Translations under genes and position numbers: made by a program
Shown: one piece after another, positions 1 through 9,941 of the stretch
How positions within the stretch are numbered: position 1 is the stretch's first letter
Layout: every line of letters begins with the position of its first letter
The notes under the pieces: model-generated
Told to the model about the DNA's origin: nothing
The model's input: the letters and a program-made list of their open reading frames with translations, nothing else
Databases searched by the model: none
Assembly (NCBI RefSeq): GCF_016765775.1
Contig: NZ_JAESVN010000003.1
Location: forward strand, 62,001 to 126,000
DNA from: Szabonella alba
GTDB lineage: Bacteria > Pseudomonadota > Alphaproteobacteria > Rhodobacterales > Rhodobacteraceae
Direction: 5' to 3'
DNA length: 64,000 nucleotides

Positions 1-155
1 GCCCCAGCGTTTCCCCCGCCGCAATGTCGAAGCTGACCCCGTCCACCGCCTTTACATCGCCGGTATGGCGCCGCAACAGGCCGGTATGGATGGGAAAATA
101 GATCTTCAGATCGCGCACCCTGACCAGCGGTTCCACCAAGGGGGACGGGCGGGCG

Positions 156-163
<8 letters not shown>
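1..163 (-). CDS. Peptide ABC transporter ATP-binding protein, DppF/OppF-like (partial)
   Basis: Only the first 54 codons are in the window; the gene continues past the left edge. The visible protein starts MLDARPSPLVEPLVRVRDLK and reaches the beta strand just before Walker A (VKAVDGVSFDIAAGETLG). The long insertion between the first strand and the 'AVDGVSF' segment (FPIHTGLLRRHTGDV) is typical of the OppF/DppF subunit. The start codon overlaps the end of the upstream ATPase gene by 8 bp, so the two are translationally coupled. It should power an inner-membrane importer for di- or oligopeptides. The permease and binding-protein genes are not visible and probably lie further left. Confidence 0.88.
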
Positions 164-1172
<1,009 letters not shown>

Positions 1173-1379
1173 GAGGACACTCCCATGTCGTTGTTCTTCT
1201 TGTTTTTATCCGGGTTTTCCCTTGCGGGTCCGGGCTATGTGTCAAAGTGTCAGCTATTTTCTGTCATCCGGCAACATTCTTTCGCACCTTGGGCGAATTC
1301 CGTGCCGTCACACGCCCTTGCGGCCTTGACCTGCCTGCCGGGCAGGCGCAGTTTCGCCCCGTCTGATGGAGATCTGCAC

Positions 1380-2576
1380 ATGTCTGCCGCCCGAACCGCC
1401 CCCCAGCCGATGACCGCCGCCCCGATGACCGCGCGCCAGATTCTGGATCGGCTGGTGGCCTTTCCGACCGTCAGCCGCGACAGCAATCTCGATCTCATCG
1501 CCTGGGTCGAGGCCTATCTTGCCAGTTACGGCGTGACCTCGGAACGGGTCTGGAATGAGGACCGCACCAAGGCCGCGCTGTTTGCCAATGTGGGCCCCGG
1601 CCTGCCGGGCGGTGTCATCCTGTCAGGGCATAGCGATGTCGTGCCGGTGGACGGTCAGGACTGGACATCAGACCCCTGGACCGTGACGGAACGCGAGGGT
1701 CGGCTTTACGGGCGCGGCACCTGCGACATGAAGGGCTTTCTGGCACTGGCACTGGCTGCCGTGCCCAAGGCGCTGGCCGCCGGGGTGAAGCGCCCGCTGC
1801 AACTGGCCATCAGCTATGATGAGGAAGTGGGCTGCACAGGCGCGCCCCCGATGATCGCCCGGATAGTCGAGGCCCTGCCACGCGCAGCCGCCGTGGTGGT
1901 CGGAGAGCCATCGCGGATGCGGCTGGTGAACGGGCATAAGGGCGGCACTGGATTTCGCGTGCATGTGAAGGGGTTTGAGGTGCATTCCTCGCTGCTGCCA
2001 ACCGGCGTTTCGGCGATCATGGAGGCGGCAAGGCTGGTCACTTGGGTCAATGACCAGAATGCCGCAATCATGGCCGCAACCCCCGGCACGATGGCGGCGT
2101 TGTTTCATCCGCCCCATACGACGCTGCATGTCGGCCGGATCGAGGGCGGCACCGCCCATAACATCACCGCCGCCGATTGCCGCTTTCTGATGGAAAGCCG
2201 CGTTGTGCCCGGCGAATCGGCGGAAGGCTGGGCGCAGGCCTTCGAGGCCGAGGCCGCGCGGCTGGATGCGGATCTGAAGGCAAGGCGGCCCGGGGCAGGG
2301 GTCACGGTTGAACGGTTCTTCAACGTGCCCGCCCTGACCCCCGAAACCGACGGCGCGGCCGAGGCACTGGTGCGCCGCCTGACCGGCGACAATGGCAGCG
2401 ATGTCGTGTCCTATGGCACCGAGGCGGGGCATTTTCAGGCCGTGGGCCTGTCCTGCGTGGTCTGCGGGCCGGGCGATATCGCACAGGCGCATCAGGCCGA
2501 TGAATATCTGGAGTTGTCGGAATTTCAGGCCGGCGAACGATTCATGGATGCCCTGATCCGCGAGTTGGCCGCATGA
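1380..2576 (+). CDS. argE: ArgE/DapE-family deacetylase (acetylornithine deacetylase-like)
   Basis: A 398-residue M20 metallopeptidase-family protein, close to the ArgE length. Zinc-site motifs are present: GHSDVVPVDG, the bridging Asp in GRGTCDMKGF, the catalytic EE pair in SYDEEVGCTG and the final His in YGTEAGHFQ. It would hydrolyse N-acetylornithine or another N-acyl amino acid in the cytoplasm. The ATG at 1380 was chosen because GGAG lies upstream and the frame before it does not look like M20 protein; ATGs ten and fifteen codons later are alternatives. Its stop overlaps the next start (ATGA). Because it sits beside a peptide importer, an oxidase and a second amidohydrolase, it is probably catabolic rather than the biosynthetic ArgE, so the symbol is tentative. 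Confidence 0.85.
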   Translation: MSAARTAPQPMTAAPMTARQILDRLVAFPTVSRDSNLDLIAWVEAYLASYGVTSERVWNEDRTKAALFANVGPGLPGGVILSGHSDVVPVDGQDWTSDPWTVTEREGRLYGRGTCDMKGFLALALAAVPKALAAGVKRPLQLAISYDEEVGCTGAPPMIARIVEALPRAAAVVVGEPSRMRLVNGHKGGTGFRVHVKGFEVHSSLLPTGVSAIMEAARLVTWVNDQNAAIMAATPGTMAALFHPPHTTLHVGRIEGGTAHNITAADCRFLMESRVVPGESAEGWAQAFEAEAARLDADLKARRPGAGVTVERFFNVPALTPETDGAAEALVRRLTGDNGSDVVSYGTEAGHFQAVGLSCVVCGPGDIAQAHQADEYLELSEFQAGERFMDALIRELAA

Positions 2577-3925
2577 CCACGCCCGATACTTACCCCGACA
2601 CCCCTTTTGACCGCACGGCGCTGACCCATACCGGACCACTGCCCGAGGCTGTGGATGTGGTGGTGATCGGCGGCGGCGTGATCGGCGTCATGGCCGCCTG
2701 GTATCTGGCCGAGGCGGGGCAGTCGGTGCTGCTCTGCGAAAAGGGCCGCATCGCCGGGGAACAATCCAGCCGCAACTGGGGCTGGATCAGGCAACAAAAC
2801 CGCGATCTGGGCGAATTGCCGGTCATGGTCGAAAGCCTGCGCCTGTGGAAGGGGCTCGCGCAGCAACTGGGCGAGGGGCTGGGCTTCCGCCAGACCGGTG
2901 TCACCTATCTGGCCAATAGCGAGGCTGATCTTGCGGGGTTCGAACGCTGGTGCCCGCATGGGGCGGCGGCGGGATGCGGCACGGTGATGTGGTCGAAGGC
3001 CGAAACCGCCGCGCGTATGGGCTCGGATCTGTGGTTGGGGGCGATGCATACCGCGTCAGATGCGCGGGCCGAACCCTGGGTCGCGGTGCCCCTGATCGCA
3101 AGGGCGCTGGCGGAAAAGGGTGTCATGATCCGCGAGGGCTGCGCAGTGCGCGTACTGGATGTGCAGGCAGGCCGCGTGACGGGCGTGGTGACCGAGGCCG
3201 GGCCTGTGCGTGCAGGTCAGGTGCTGCTGGCCGGGGGGGCATGGTCGGCGCTGCTGGCCCGCGCCCATGGCGTGACCATCCCGCAGCTTTCGGTTCTGGC
3301 CTCGGTCGGGGCGACGGTTCCCATGCCCGAGATCCATGCCGGGCAGGCGGGCGACAATCATATGGGGCTGCGCCGCCGCGCCGATGGTGGCTATACGATC
3401 GCGCCGGGATCGGAGCATGATTTTTTTATCGGCCCCGATGCATTCCGCAATTTTACAAAATATCTCAAGGTGCTGCGGCAAGACTTTCGATCAACCCATT
3501 TCCGGGGCGTGGCACCAAAGGGCTATCCCGATGGCTGGACCACGCCGCGCAAATGGCAGGCCGACCACCCTGGCCCGTTCGAGGCGATGCGCATCCTGAA
3601 CCCCGCGCCGAACCTTGCCAGCCTTGGCCGCGCGCAGGACCAGTTCGCCCGCGCATGGCCCGCACTTGGGCGCCCGAAATTCGCCCGCGTCTGGGGCGGC
3701 ATGATCGACACGATGCCCGATGTCGTGCCGGTGGTCGATAACGCGCCGCTGCCGGGCCTGACCATCGCCACGGGGATGAGCGGCCATGGTTTCGGCATCG
3801 GGCCGGGCATGGGCCGGGTGCTGGCCGATCTGATGCTGGGCCGCCCCACGGGCCATGATCTGTCGCGCTTCCGGTTTTCGCGCTTCACCGATGGCTCGCC
3901 GATCCGTCCGGGGCTTTACGGCTGA
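2573..3925 (+). CDS. FAD-dependent oxidoreductase, DAO/DadA family
   Basis: A 450-residue protein with an N-terminal Rossmann FAD-binding motif, VVVIGGGVIGVMAAWYLAEA (about residues 24-43), and the flavin-contact segment GEQSSRNWGWIRQQNRD of the DAO family. The C-terminal GMSGHGFGIGPGMGRVLADLM is the usual second FAD motif of this family. Members oxidise D-amino acids, glycine, sarcosine or similar amines to keto acids or aldehydes. The 4-bp ATGA overlap with the upstream deacetylase shows coupling, so the likely substrate is the amino acid or amine released by the flanking amidohydrolases. No membrane segment is evident. The exact substrate cannot be read from the sequence. Confidence 0.88.
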   Translation: MTTPDTYPDTPFDRTALTHTGPLPEAVDVVVIGGGVIGVMAAWYLAEAGQSVLLCEKGRIAGEQSSRNWGWIRQQNRDLGELPVMVESLRLWKGLAQQLGEGLGFRQTGVTYLANSEADLAGFERWCPHGAAAGCGTVMWSKAETAARMGSDLWLGAMHTASDARAEPWVAVPLIARALAEKGVMIREGCAVRVLDVQAGRVTGVVTEAGPVRAGQVLLAGGAWSALLARAHGVTIPQLSVLASVGATVPMPEIHAGQAGDNHMGLRRRADGGYTIAPGSEHDFFIGPDAFRNFTKYLKVLRQDFRSTHFRGVAPKGYPDGWTTPRKWQADHPGPFEAMRILNPAPNLASLGRAQDQFARAWPALGRPKFARVWGGMIDTMPDVVPVVDNAPLPGLTIATGMSGHGFGIGPGMGRVLADLMLGRPTGHDLSRFRFSRFTDGSPIRPGLYG

Positions 3926-3987
3926 CCCTTGCGGGACGGGCGGCTTCGGGTCAGGCTGGCCGGGAAACCGGAACCATGGAGACCCCC

Positions 3988-5154
3988 ATGCCTGTCAAGA
4001 ACCGCTTTGCCGAGATGCTGCCCGAACTGACCGCGATCCGCCGCGATTTCCATGAACATCCCGAATTGCTGTTCGATGTCCAGCGCACCGCCAGAAAGGT
4101 CGCCGATCTGCTGCGCGACTATGGCTGCGATGAGGTGGTGGAAGGGATCGGCCGCACCGGTGTTGTCGGCGTCATCCATGGCAAGACCGACAGCGCGGGC
4201 CGGGTGATCGGGCTGCGCGCCGATATGGATGCGCTGCCGATCACCGAAATCACCGGCGCGGACCACGCCTCGAAAACCCCCGGCAAGATGCATGCCTGCG
4301 GCCATGACGGCCATACGACGATGCTGCTGGGGGCGGCGAAATACCTGTGCGAAACCCGCAACTTCGACGGCAAGGCTGTGGTGATCTTCCAGCCCGCCGA
4401 AGAGGGCGGCGGTGGCGGGCGCGAGATGTGCGCCGATGGCATGATGGAGCGCTGGAACATTCAGGAGGTTTACGGCATGCACAACATGCCCGGCATTCCG
4501 GTCGGCACTTTCGCGATCCGCCCCGGCGCGATCATGGCGGCAGCCGATCAGTTCGACATCACCGTGACCGGCAAGGGCGGCCATGCCGCCAAGCCGCATG
4601 ACTGCATCGACACTACGCTGGTCTCGGCCCATATCATCGTCGCGCTGCAGACCATCGCCTCACGCGGGGTCGATCCGCTGAAGCAGGTCGTCGTCTCTGT
4701 CTGCGCGGTGCAAACCGACAGCACAGCGCATAACGTGATCCCGCAGGTGGTGAAACTGCGCGGCACGGTGCGCACGATGGATCCGGCCGTACAGGATTTC
4801 GTCGAACGCCGGATTTCCGAGATTGCCGCAGGCACGGCGGTCGCCCTTGGCGCGCAGGCGGCGGTCGATTACCGGCGCGGATATCCCGTGACGGTGAATG
4901 CCGAGGTCAATACCGGCTTTGCCGCCGAGGTGGCGCGCGAGGTTTCGGGGCAGGTCGATACCGATACCGCCCCCCTGATGGGGGCCGAGGATTTCAGCTT
5001 CATGCTGAATGAACGCCCCGGCGCCTATATCTTTTTGGGCAATGGCGATACGGCCATGGTGCATCACCCGGCCTATGATTTCGACGACAATGCCATCCCC
5101 TTCGGGTCAAGCTGGTATGCGGGCATGGTCGAACGGCGGATGCCCGCAGCCTGA
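3988..5154 (+). CDS. M20 amidohydrolase (hippurate hydrolase-like)
   Basis: This 388-residue M20D protein carries the family's metal and catalytic motifs: DFHEHPELLF, GLRADMDALPI, HACGHDGHTTMLLGAA, QPAEEGGGGG, GMHNMPG and the final GAEDFSFMLNERPGAYIFLGNG. Family members hydrolyse N-acyl or N-benzoyl amino acids or indole-acetyl conjugates. An in-frame ATG lies 12 bases earlier, but the GGAG at 3978-3981 sits six bases before the ATG at 3988, so the later start is preferred. It is the third gene of the rightward catabolic set and lies 62 bp behind the oxidase gene. Convergent gph follows after only 18 bp. Confidence 0.9.
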   Translation: MPVKNRFAEMLPELTAIRRDFHEHPELLFDVQRTARKVADLLRDYGCDEVVEGIGRTGVVGVIHGKTDSAGRVIGLRADMDALPITEITGADHASKTPGKMHACGHDGHTTMLLGAAKYLCETRNFDGKAVVIFQPAEEGGGGGREMCADGMMERWNIQEVYGMHNMPGIPVGTFAIRPGAIMAAADQFDITVTGKGGHAAKPHDCIDTTLVSAHIIVALQTIASRGVDPLKQVVVSVCAVQTDSTAHNVIPQVVKLRGTVRTMDPAVQDFVERRISEIAAGTAVALGAQAAVDYRRGYPVTVNAEVNTGFAAEVAREVSGQVDTDTAPLMGAEDFSFMLNERPGAYIFLGNGDTAMVHHPAYDFDDNAIPFGSSWYAGMVERRMPAA

Positions 5155-5172
5155 AGGTCGGGGCGCGCGCCG

Positions 5173-5838
5173 TCAGGGCAGCAGCCGTCCGGCAAGGGCG
5201 GGCAGGTCGTCGTAATGCGCCAGCAGCGCATCGGGGGCCAGCCGGGCCACGCCTGCCCCTTCGGGGCCGAAGGCGACCAGCACTACCGGAACGCCCGCCG
5301 CGCGGGCGGTGTCACGGTCGGTCACCGTGTCCCCGATCAGGATGGACCGCGACGGATCCCCGCCCGCGCCCTGCACCGCCGCGCGGTAAGGGGCCGGGTC
5401 GGGCTTGCGCACCGGCAGGGTATCGGCCCCCACCAGCGCCCCGAAAAGATCGGTTATACCCAGCCGCTGACACAGGGTGCGGGCCAGCCCCTCGGGCTTG
5501 TTGGTGCAGATCGCGGTTGTAAATCCGGCGGATCGCAGCGCCTCGACCGCCCCGACAGCGCCGGGGTAAAGCCGTGTCGTCACGTCGATTGCCCCGGCAT
5601 AGGCCTGCAGGAAGACAGGGAAATGCGCATCAATATCCGCCTCGGTCCAACCCGGCCCGATCCGCGACAGGGCCAGCCGCAGCATGGCACGTCCGCCCGC
5701 AAAGGCCGTCAGCATATCCTGCGCGGGGTCCAGCTGCGGCGGATGGCCCGCCGTCGCAAGGCAGGCATTGGCCGCCGCGATCAGATCGCCGCTGGTATCG
5801 GCCAGCGTGCCGTCGAGATCGAATACCACCGTCCGCAT
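5173..5838 (-). CDS. gph: Phosphoglycolate phosphatase (HAD family)
   Basis: A 221-residue HAD-superfamily phosphatase. Motif I is FDLDGTLADTSGDL, with the two aspartates needed for phosphoryl transfer. Motif II is CTNKPEG and motif III/IV is KPDPAPY followed by LIGDTVTDRDTA. Length and motifs fit Gph, which removes 2-phosphoglycolate formed by Rubisco oxygenation or DNA repair. It diverges from glmU with about 116 bp between the start codons and converges on the amidohydrolase gene. Another small-molecule HAD phosphatase remains possible, but the 'CTNKP' signature favours Gph. Confidence 0.88.
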   Translation of the reverse strand: MRTVVFDLDGTLADTSGDLIAAANACLATAGHPPQLDPAQDMLTAFAGGRAMLRLALSRIGPGWTEADIDAHFPVFLQAYAGAIDVTTRLYPGAVGAVEALRSAGFTTAICTNKPEGLARTLCQRLGITDLFGALVGADTLPVRKPDPAPYRAAVQGAGGDPSRSILIGDTVTDRDTARAAGVPVVLVAFGPEGAGVARLAPDALLAHYDDLPALAGRLLP

Positions 5839-5954
5839 GATGCCTTACCCCTTTGCTCCGGGTGTCAGTCCTGAAACAGCCTGTGACGCCGCCCCGCCTT
5901 GCGGTCACCGGCAACCCGTTTAAAAGGGAGGCGACGCATAAGGAAGGGGCATTC

Positions 5955-7298
5955 ATGCCGGTCTCACTGATCGTTCTGGCCGCTGGACAGGGCACAAGGA
6001 TGAATTCCGACCTGCCCAAGGTGCTGCACCGGCTGGGGGCCGCCCCTGTCCTGCATCACGCGCTGGCGGCAGGCCGGGCGCTGGAGCCTGAACGCGTGGT
6101 GGTGGTGACCGGCCATGGCGGGGCCGAGGTCGCAGCCTCGGCGCGCGCTTTCGATGACCGCGTGGCCATTGTCGAACAGCCTGAGCGTCTGGGCACCGGC
6201 CATGCGGTCGCACAGGCCATGCCGCTGCTGGAGGGCGTCGCGGGCGATGCCATCGTGCTTTACGCCGATACCCCCTTCGTGTGCGCCGAAACGCTGCAGG
6301 CAATGCTGGCCGCGCGGCGGTCGCATGCGGTGGTGGTTCTGGGGTTCGAGGCCGCCGATCCCGGGCGCTACGGGCGCCTGGTGACGACGGGCGAACGGCT
6401 GGACCGCATCGTGGAATGGAAAGATGCGACAGATGAAGAGCGTGCCATAACGCTTTGTAACTCTGGTGTTATCTGCGCTGATTCCGCGCTGATGCGCGAT
6501 CTGGTCGCGCAGATCGGCAATGACAATGCGGCGGGTGAATACTACCTGACCGATATCGTCGAACTGGCCCGGCAGGCGGGCCATTCCGCCGGGGTGGTTC
6601 TGTGCGACGAGGCCGAGACGCTGGGCATCAATACGCGCGCCGAACTGGCCCGGGCCGAGACCGCCTTCCAGCGCCGCATGCGCGCCGAGGCCCTTGAGGA
6701 AGGTGTGACGCTGATCGCGCCGGAAACCGTGTTCTTCGCGCTGGACACCTATATCGGACGCGATGCGGTGGTCGGGCCCAATGTTGTTTTCGGGCCCGGG
6801 GTCACCATCGAATCCGGGGCCGAGATCCGCGCCTTCTGCCATCTTGAAGGCTGCCATATTTCGCGCGGAGCGACGGTCGGACCCTTCGCGCGGCTGCGTC
6901 CGGGGGCGGAACTGGCCGAGGATGTGCATGTCGGCAATTTCGTCGAGATCAAGAATGCCGTGCTGGATGAAGGCGTGAAGGTCGGGCATCTGACCTATCT
7001 CGGCGATGCCCATATCGGTGAAGGCACCAATATCGGCGCGGGCACCGTCACCTGCAATTACGATGGCGTCCTGAAACACCGCACCGAAATCGGGCCGCGC
7101 GCCTTCATCGGGTCGAACACCATGCTGGTGGCACCGGTCCGTGTAGGGCGCGATGCGATGACGGCCTCGGGATCGGTCATCACGCAGGATGTGCCGGCCG
7201 AGGCGCTGGCCATCGCGCGCGCGCGGCAGGTCACCAAGCCCGGGCTGGCCGCCCGTCTGATGGACCGGTTGCGGGCGATCAAGGCGGGTCGTTCGTGA
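5955..7298 (+). CDS. glmU: Bifunctional UDP-GlcNAc pyrophosphorylase / GlcN-1-P acetyltransferase
   Basis: The protein is 447 residues. The N-terminal uridyltransferase domain has LAAGQGTRMNSDLPKVLHRL at residues 8-27. From about residue 230 it becomes a left-handed beta helix of hexapeptide repeats (IGRDAVVGPNVVFGPGVTIE, NFVEIKNAVLDEGVKVGHLT), which is the acetyltransferase. It makes UDP-GlcNAc for peptidoglycan and lipopolysaccharide. The ATG was chosen because the strong AAGGAAGGGG site lies just upstream and the protein then starts like the family. glmS follows after 99 bp, so the whole branch from fructose-6-phosphate towards UDP-GlcNAc, except GlmM, is encoded here. Confidence 0.96.
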   Translation: MPVSLIVLAAGQGTRMNSDLPKVLHRLGAAPVLHHALAAGRALEPERVVVVTGHGGAEVAASARAFDDRVAIVEQPERLGTGHAVAQAMPLLEGVAGDAIVLYADTPFVCAETLQAMLAARRSHAVVVLGFEAADPGRYGRLVTTGERLDRIVEWKDATDEERAITLCNSGVICADSALMRDLVAQIGNDNAAGEYYLTDIVELARQAGHSAGVVLCDEAETLGINTRAELARAETAFQRRMRAEALEEGVTLIAPETVFFALDTYIGRDAVVGPNVVFGPGVTIESGAEIRAFCHLEGCHISRGATVGPFARLRPGAELAEDVHVGNFVEIKNAVLDEGVKVGHLTYLGDAHIGEGTNIGAGTVTCNYDGVLKHRTEIGPRAFIGSNTMLVAPVRVGRDAMTASGSVITQDVPAEALAIARARQVTKPGLAARLMDRLRAIKAGRS

Positions 7299-7306
7299 TC
7301 TTCGCT

Positions 7307-7360
7307 CCTTTCATCTGTTTGAAAATATCCTGCGGGGGTGCGGGGGTGCAAAACCCCCGC
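7307..7360 (-). repeat. Dispersed intergenic element, copy 1
   Basis: Read on the minus strand this element has a G5/C5 hairpin (stem 7340-7346 with 7354-7360, loop TGCAAAA), then CCCCCGCAGGATATTTT, then AAACAGATGAAAGG. The same layout recurs in the opposite orientation at 52978-53041. It fills the glmU-glmS gap, so it may also act as a processing or weak terminator signal. Its function is unknown. Confidence 0.55.
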
Positions 7361-7397
7361 TGGCCCGGCTGAAATTCCCGAACCGCAAGGAAATCCC

Positions 7398-9212
7398 ATG
7401 TGTGGCATCGTCGGCATTCTTGGCAAACACGAAGTTGCCCCGCAACTGGTCGAGGCGCTGCGGCGGCTGGAATATCGCGGCTATGACAGTGCCGGGATCG
7501 CAACGGTCAATCAGGGCCGTCTGGGGCGCAGGCGCGCCGTGGGCAAGCTGGTCAATCTGTCGGACCTGCTGGTGCATGACCCTTTGGCGGGCAAATCCGG
7601 CATCGGCCATACCCGCTGGGCCACCCATGGCGCGGCGACGGTCGCCAATGCCCATCCGCATCAGGCCGGTCGCGTGGCGGTTGTCCATAATGGCATCATC
7701 GAGAATTTCCGCGAATTGCGGCAGGATCTGACCGCTGCCGGATACGGGTTCGAGTCTGAGACCGATACCGAAACGGTCGCCAATCTGCTGCGCTCGCATC
7801 TTGATCGGGGGCTGGATCCGGTCGATGCCACGCGCGAAACGCTGGGGCGGCTCCACGGGGCCTTCGCGCTGTGCTTTCTGTTCGAGGGGGAGGAGGATCT
7901 GATGATCGCCGCCCGCAAGGGCAGCCCGCTGGCCATCGGGCACGGCACGGGGGAAATGTTTGTCGGGTCCGATGCCATCGCGCTGGCGCCCCTGACCGAC
8001 CGCATCACCTATCTGGAAGAGGGCGACTGGGCGGTTCTGACCCGCGCGGGCGTCACAATCCGCGATGCCGCAGGGCGGCTGGCCAACCGGGCGGTGACGC
8101 AGATCGCGCTGGATGCCGCGCGGGTGGAAAAGGCCGGATACCGGCATTTCATGGCCAAGGAGATCGCGGAACAGCCGGTGGTTCTGGCCGATGCGCTGCG
8201 CGAGGCGGGCCGTGACGGCACGCTGTCGCTGGCGGCGGATCTGGATTTCCGCGATGTGGACCGCCTGACGCTGGTGGCCTGCGGCACCGCCTATTATGCT
8301 TGCGTGGTCGCGAAATACTGGTTTGAACAGGTCGCCCGCCTGCCGGTCGATGTCGATATCGCCTCGGAATTCCGCTATCGCGACCCGCCGCTTTCGCCGA
8401 AATCATGGGCCATATTCGTCAGCCAGTCAGGCGAAACCGCCGATACGCTGGCCGCTTTGCGCCATGCCCGCGAACAGGTCGCGCGCATCGTCGCCGTGGT
8501 CAATGTGCCGACCTCCTCCATCGCGCGGGAGGCCGATGCCGTCTTGCCGATCCGTGCGGGTGTTGAGGTGGGGGTCGCCTCGACGAAGGCGTTTACCTGT
8601 CAGTTGGCCACGCTTCTGCTGATGGCGCTGAAGGCCGGGCAGGATCGTGGCGTGCTGACGGCCGAACAGGTTGCGGCGCATCGGGCCGATCTGGCGGCGC
8701 TGCCGGGGCTGATGAACCATGCGCTGCGGCTGGCCGAACCGATTGCCCTGCTGGCCGAGGATCTGGCCGAGGCACAGGATATCCTGTTTCTGGGTCGGGG
8801 GGCGATGTATCCTCTGGCCCTTGAAGGCGCGCTGAAACTAAAAGAAATCAGCTATATACATGCCGAAGGTTATGCATCGGGCGAACTGAAACACGGCCCC
8901 ATTGCGCTGATTGATGCCCGCGTGCCGGTGATCGTGATGGCCCCGCGTGACGCGCTGTTCGAAAAGACCGTCTCGAATATGCAGGAGGTCATGGCCCGGC
9001 ATGGCAAGGTGCTGCTGATTTCAGACGCGCGCGGCGTGGCCGAGGCCGGGGCGGGATGCTGGCGCTGCCTGACCCTGCCGGAAGTGCCCGATCTTCTGGC
9101 CCCGATCCTTTATGCAATTCCGGCGCAGTTGCTGGCCTATCATACGGCGGTGGCCAAGGGCACCGATGTCGACCAGCCCCGCAACCTTGCCAAATCGGTG
9201 ACCGTGGAATGA
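7398..9212 (+). CDS. glmS: Glutamine--fructose-6-phosphate aminotransferase (isomerizing)
   Basis: 604 residues, the usual family length. The protein starts MCGIVGILG, giving the N-terminal catalytic Cys2 of the class II glutamine amidotransferase domain after Met removal. Two SIS sugar-isomerase domains follow, with VACGTAYYACVVAKYW and SQSGETADTLAALR, and the C-terminal LAKSVTVE matches the family end. It commits fructose-6-phosphate to hexosamine synthesis. AAGGAA precedes the ATG. I looked for a glmS ribozyme upstream and saw none; that element is known from Gram-positive bacteria. The stop overlaps the next gene (ATGA). Confidence 0.97.
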   Translation: MCGIVGILGKHEVAPQLVEALRRLEYRGYDSAGIATVNQGRLGRRRAVGKLVNLSDLLVHDPLAGKSGIGHTRWATHGAATVANAHPHQAGRVAVVHNGIIENFRELRQDLTAAGYGFESETDTETVANLLRSHLDRGLDPVDATRETLGRLHGAFALCFLFEGEEDLMIAARKGSPLAIGHGTGEMFVGSDAIALAPLTDRITYLEEGDWAVLTRAGVTIRDAAGRLANRAVTQIALDAARVEKAGYRHFMAKEIAEQPVVLADALREAGRDGTLSLAADLDFRDVDRLTLVACGTAYYACVVAKYWFEQVARLPVDVDIASEFRYRDPPLSPKSWAIFVSQSGETADTLAALRHAREQVARIVAVVNVPTSSIAREADAVLPIRAGVEVGVASTKAFTCQLATLLLMALKAGQDRGVLTAEQVAAHRADLAALPGLMNHALRLAEPIALLAEDLAEAQDILFLGRGAMYPLALEGALKLKEISYIHAEGYASGELKHGPIALIDARVPVIVMAPRDALFEKTVSNMQEVMARHGKVLLISDARGVAEAGAGCWRCLTLPEVPDLLAPILYAIPAQLLAYHTAVAKGTDVDQPRNLAKSVTVE

Positions 9213-9886
9213 CTCCTGAAAACGCAATCGAGGCCATCGCCGCCGGGGCGGTCCCCGGCAAAGCCGCTGAAATGGCGGTCTATCACAAGGTCGCGCGGAC
9301 CTATCTGGGCACGGCCAATCCGGTGATTGATGCCCTGTGCAAGGACTGGCGCGCAGATCTGACGCTGGAGGCGCGGCTGGATCTGGCATCCGGCCTTTGG
9401 CAAAGCGATATCCATGAGGCGCGGATTGCAGCGGCGAAACTGCTGACGCAGGCGCGGATCCGGCCCGATGCGGCGGCCTGGGATCTGATTACCGCATGGG
9501 TGCCGGAATTCGACGCCTGGGCGATTGCCGATCAGACCTGCATCGCCGCATCACGGCGTCTGGTGGTCGATCCGTCGCGGCTGGACGAGGTCGAGGGTTG
9601 GACGCAATCCCCCCTGATGTGGGCGCGGCGCGCGGCGCTGGTGGCAACGCTGCCCTTTGCCCGGATGAACCATCCCAAACCCGCCGAGACCGAGGCGCGC
9701 GAACGTGTTCTTGGCTGGGCGGAATCCTATCTTGAGGACCGCGACTGGTTCATCCGCAAGGCCGTGGCCTGGTGGCTGCGCGATCTGTCGAAACATGACC
9801 CTGACCGGGTGCGTCTGTTTCTTGCGGAACATGGCGAGGCGATGAAGACCTGGGCCCGCAAGGAAGCCGCGCAATATCTGACCTGA
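9209..9886 (+). CDS. DNA alkylation repair protein, AlkD-like
   Basis: A 225-residue helical-repeat protein of the DNA alkylation repair family. Recognisable parts are VARTYLGTANPVIDALCKDW near the N terminus, LASGLWQSDIHEARIAAAKL, LADQTCIAAS-like repeat turns and SPLMWARRAALVATL, then DRDWFIRKAVAWWLRDLSK. AlkD-type glycosylases excise bulky alkylated bases such as N7-methylguanine. The start overlaps the glmS stop by 4 bp, so it is co-translated with glmS although the functions are unrelated. Whether it is an active glycosylase or a non-catalytic HEAT-like paralogue cannot be judged here. Confidence 0.8.
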   Translation: MTPENAIEAIAAGAVPGKAAEMAVYHKVARTYLGTANPVIDALCKDWRADLTLEARLDLASGLWQSDIHEARIAAAKLLTQARIRPDAAAWDLITAWVPEFDAWAIADQTCIAASRRLVVDPSRLDEVEGWTQSPLMWARRAALVATLPFARMNHPKPAETEARERVLGWAESYLEDRDWFIRKAVAWWLRDLSKHDPDRVRLFLAEHGEAMKTWARKEAAQYLT

Positions 9887-9941
9887 GCCGATGAAAAGGG
9901 CAGGGGTCGCAGGCGTTACGGCCCCCCTTGTTGGTCTGGGT

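Noticed and set aside
7299-7397. glmS ribozyme
   Set aside because: The gap holds only the dispersed element; the ribozyme core is absent and the element is known from Gram-positive bacteria.
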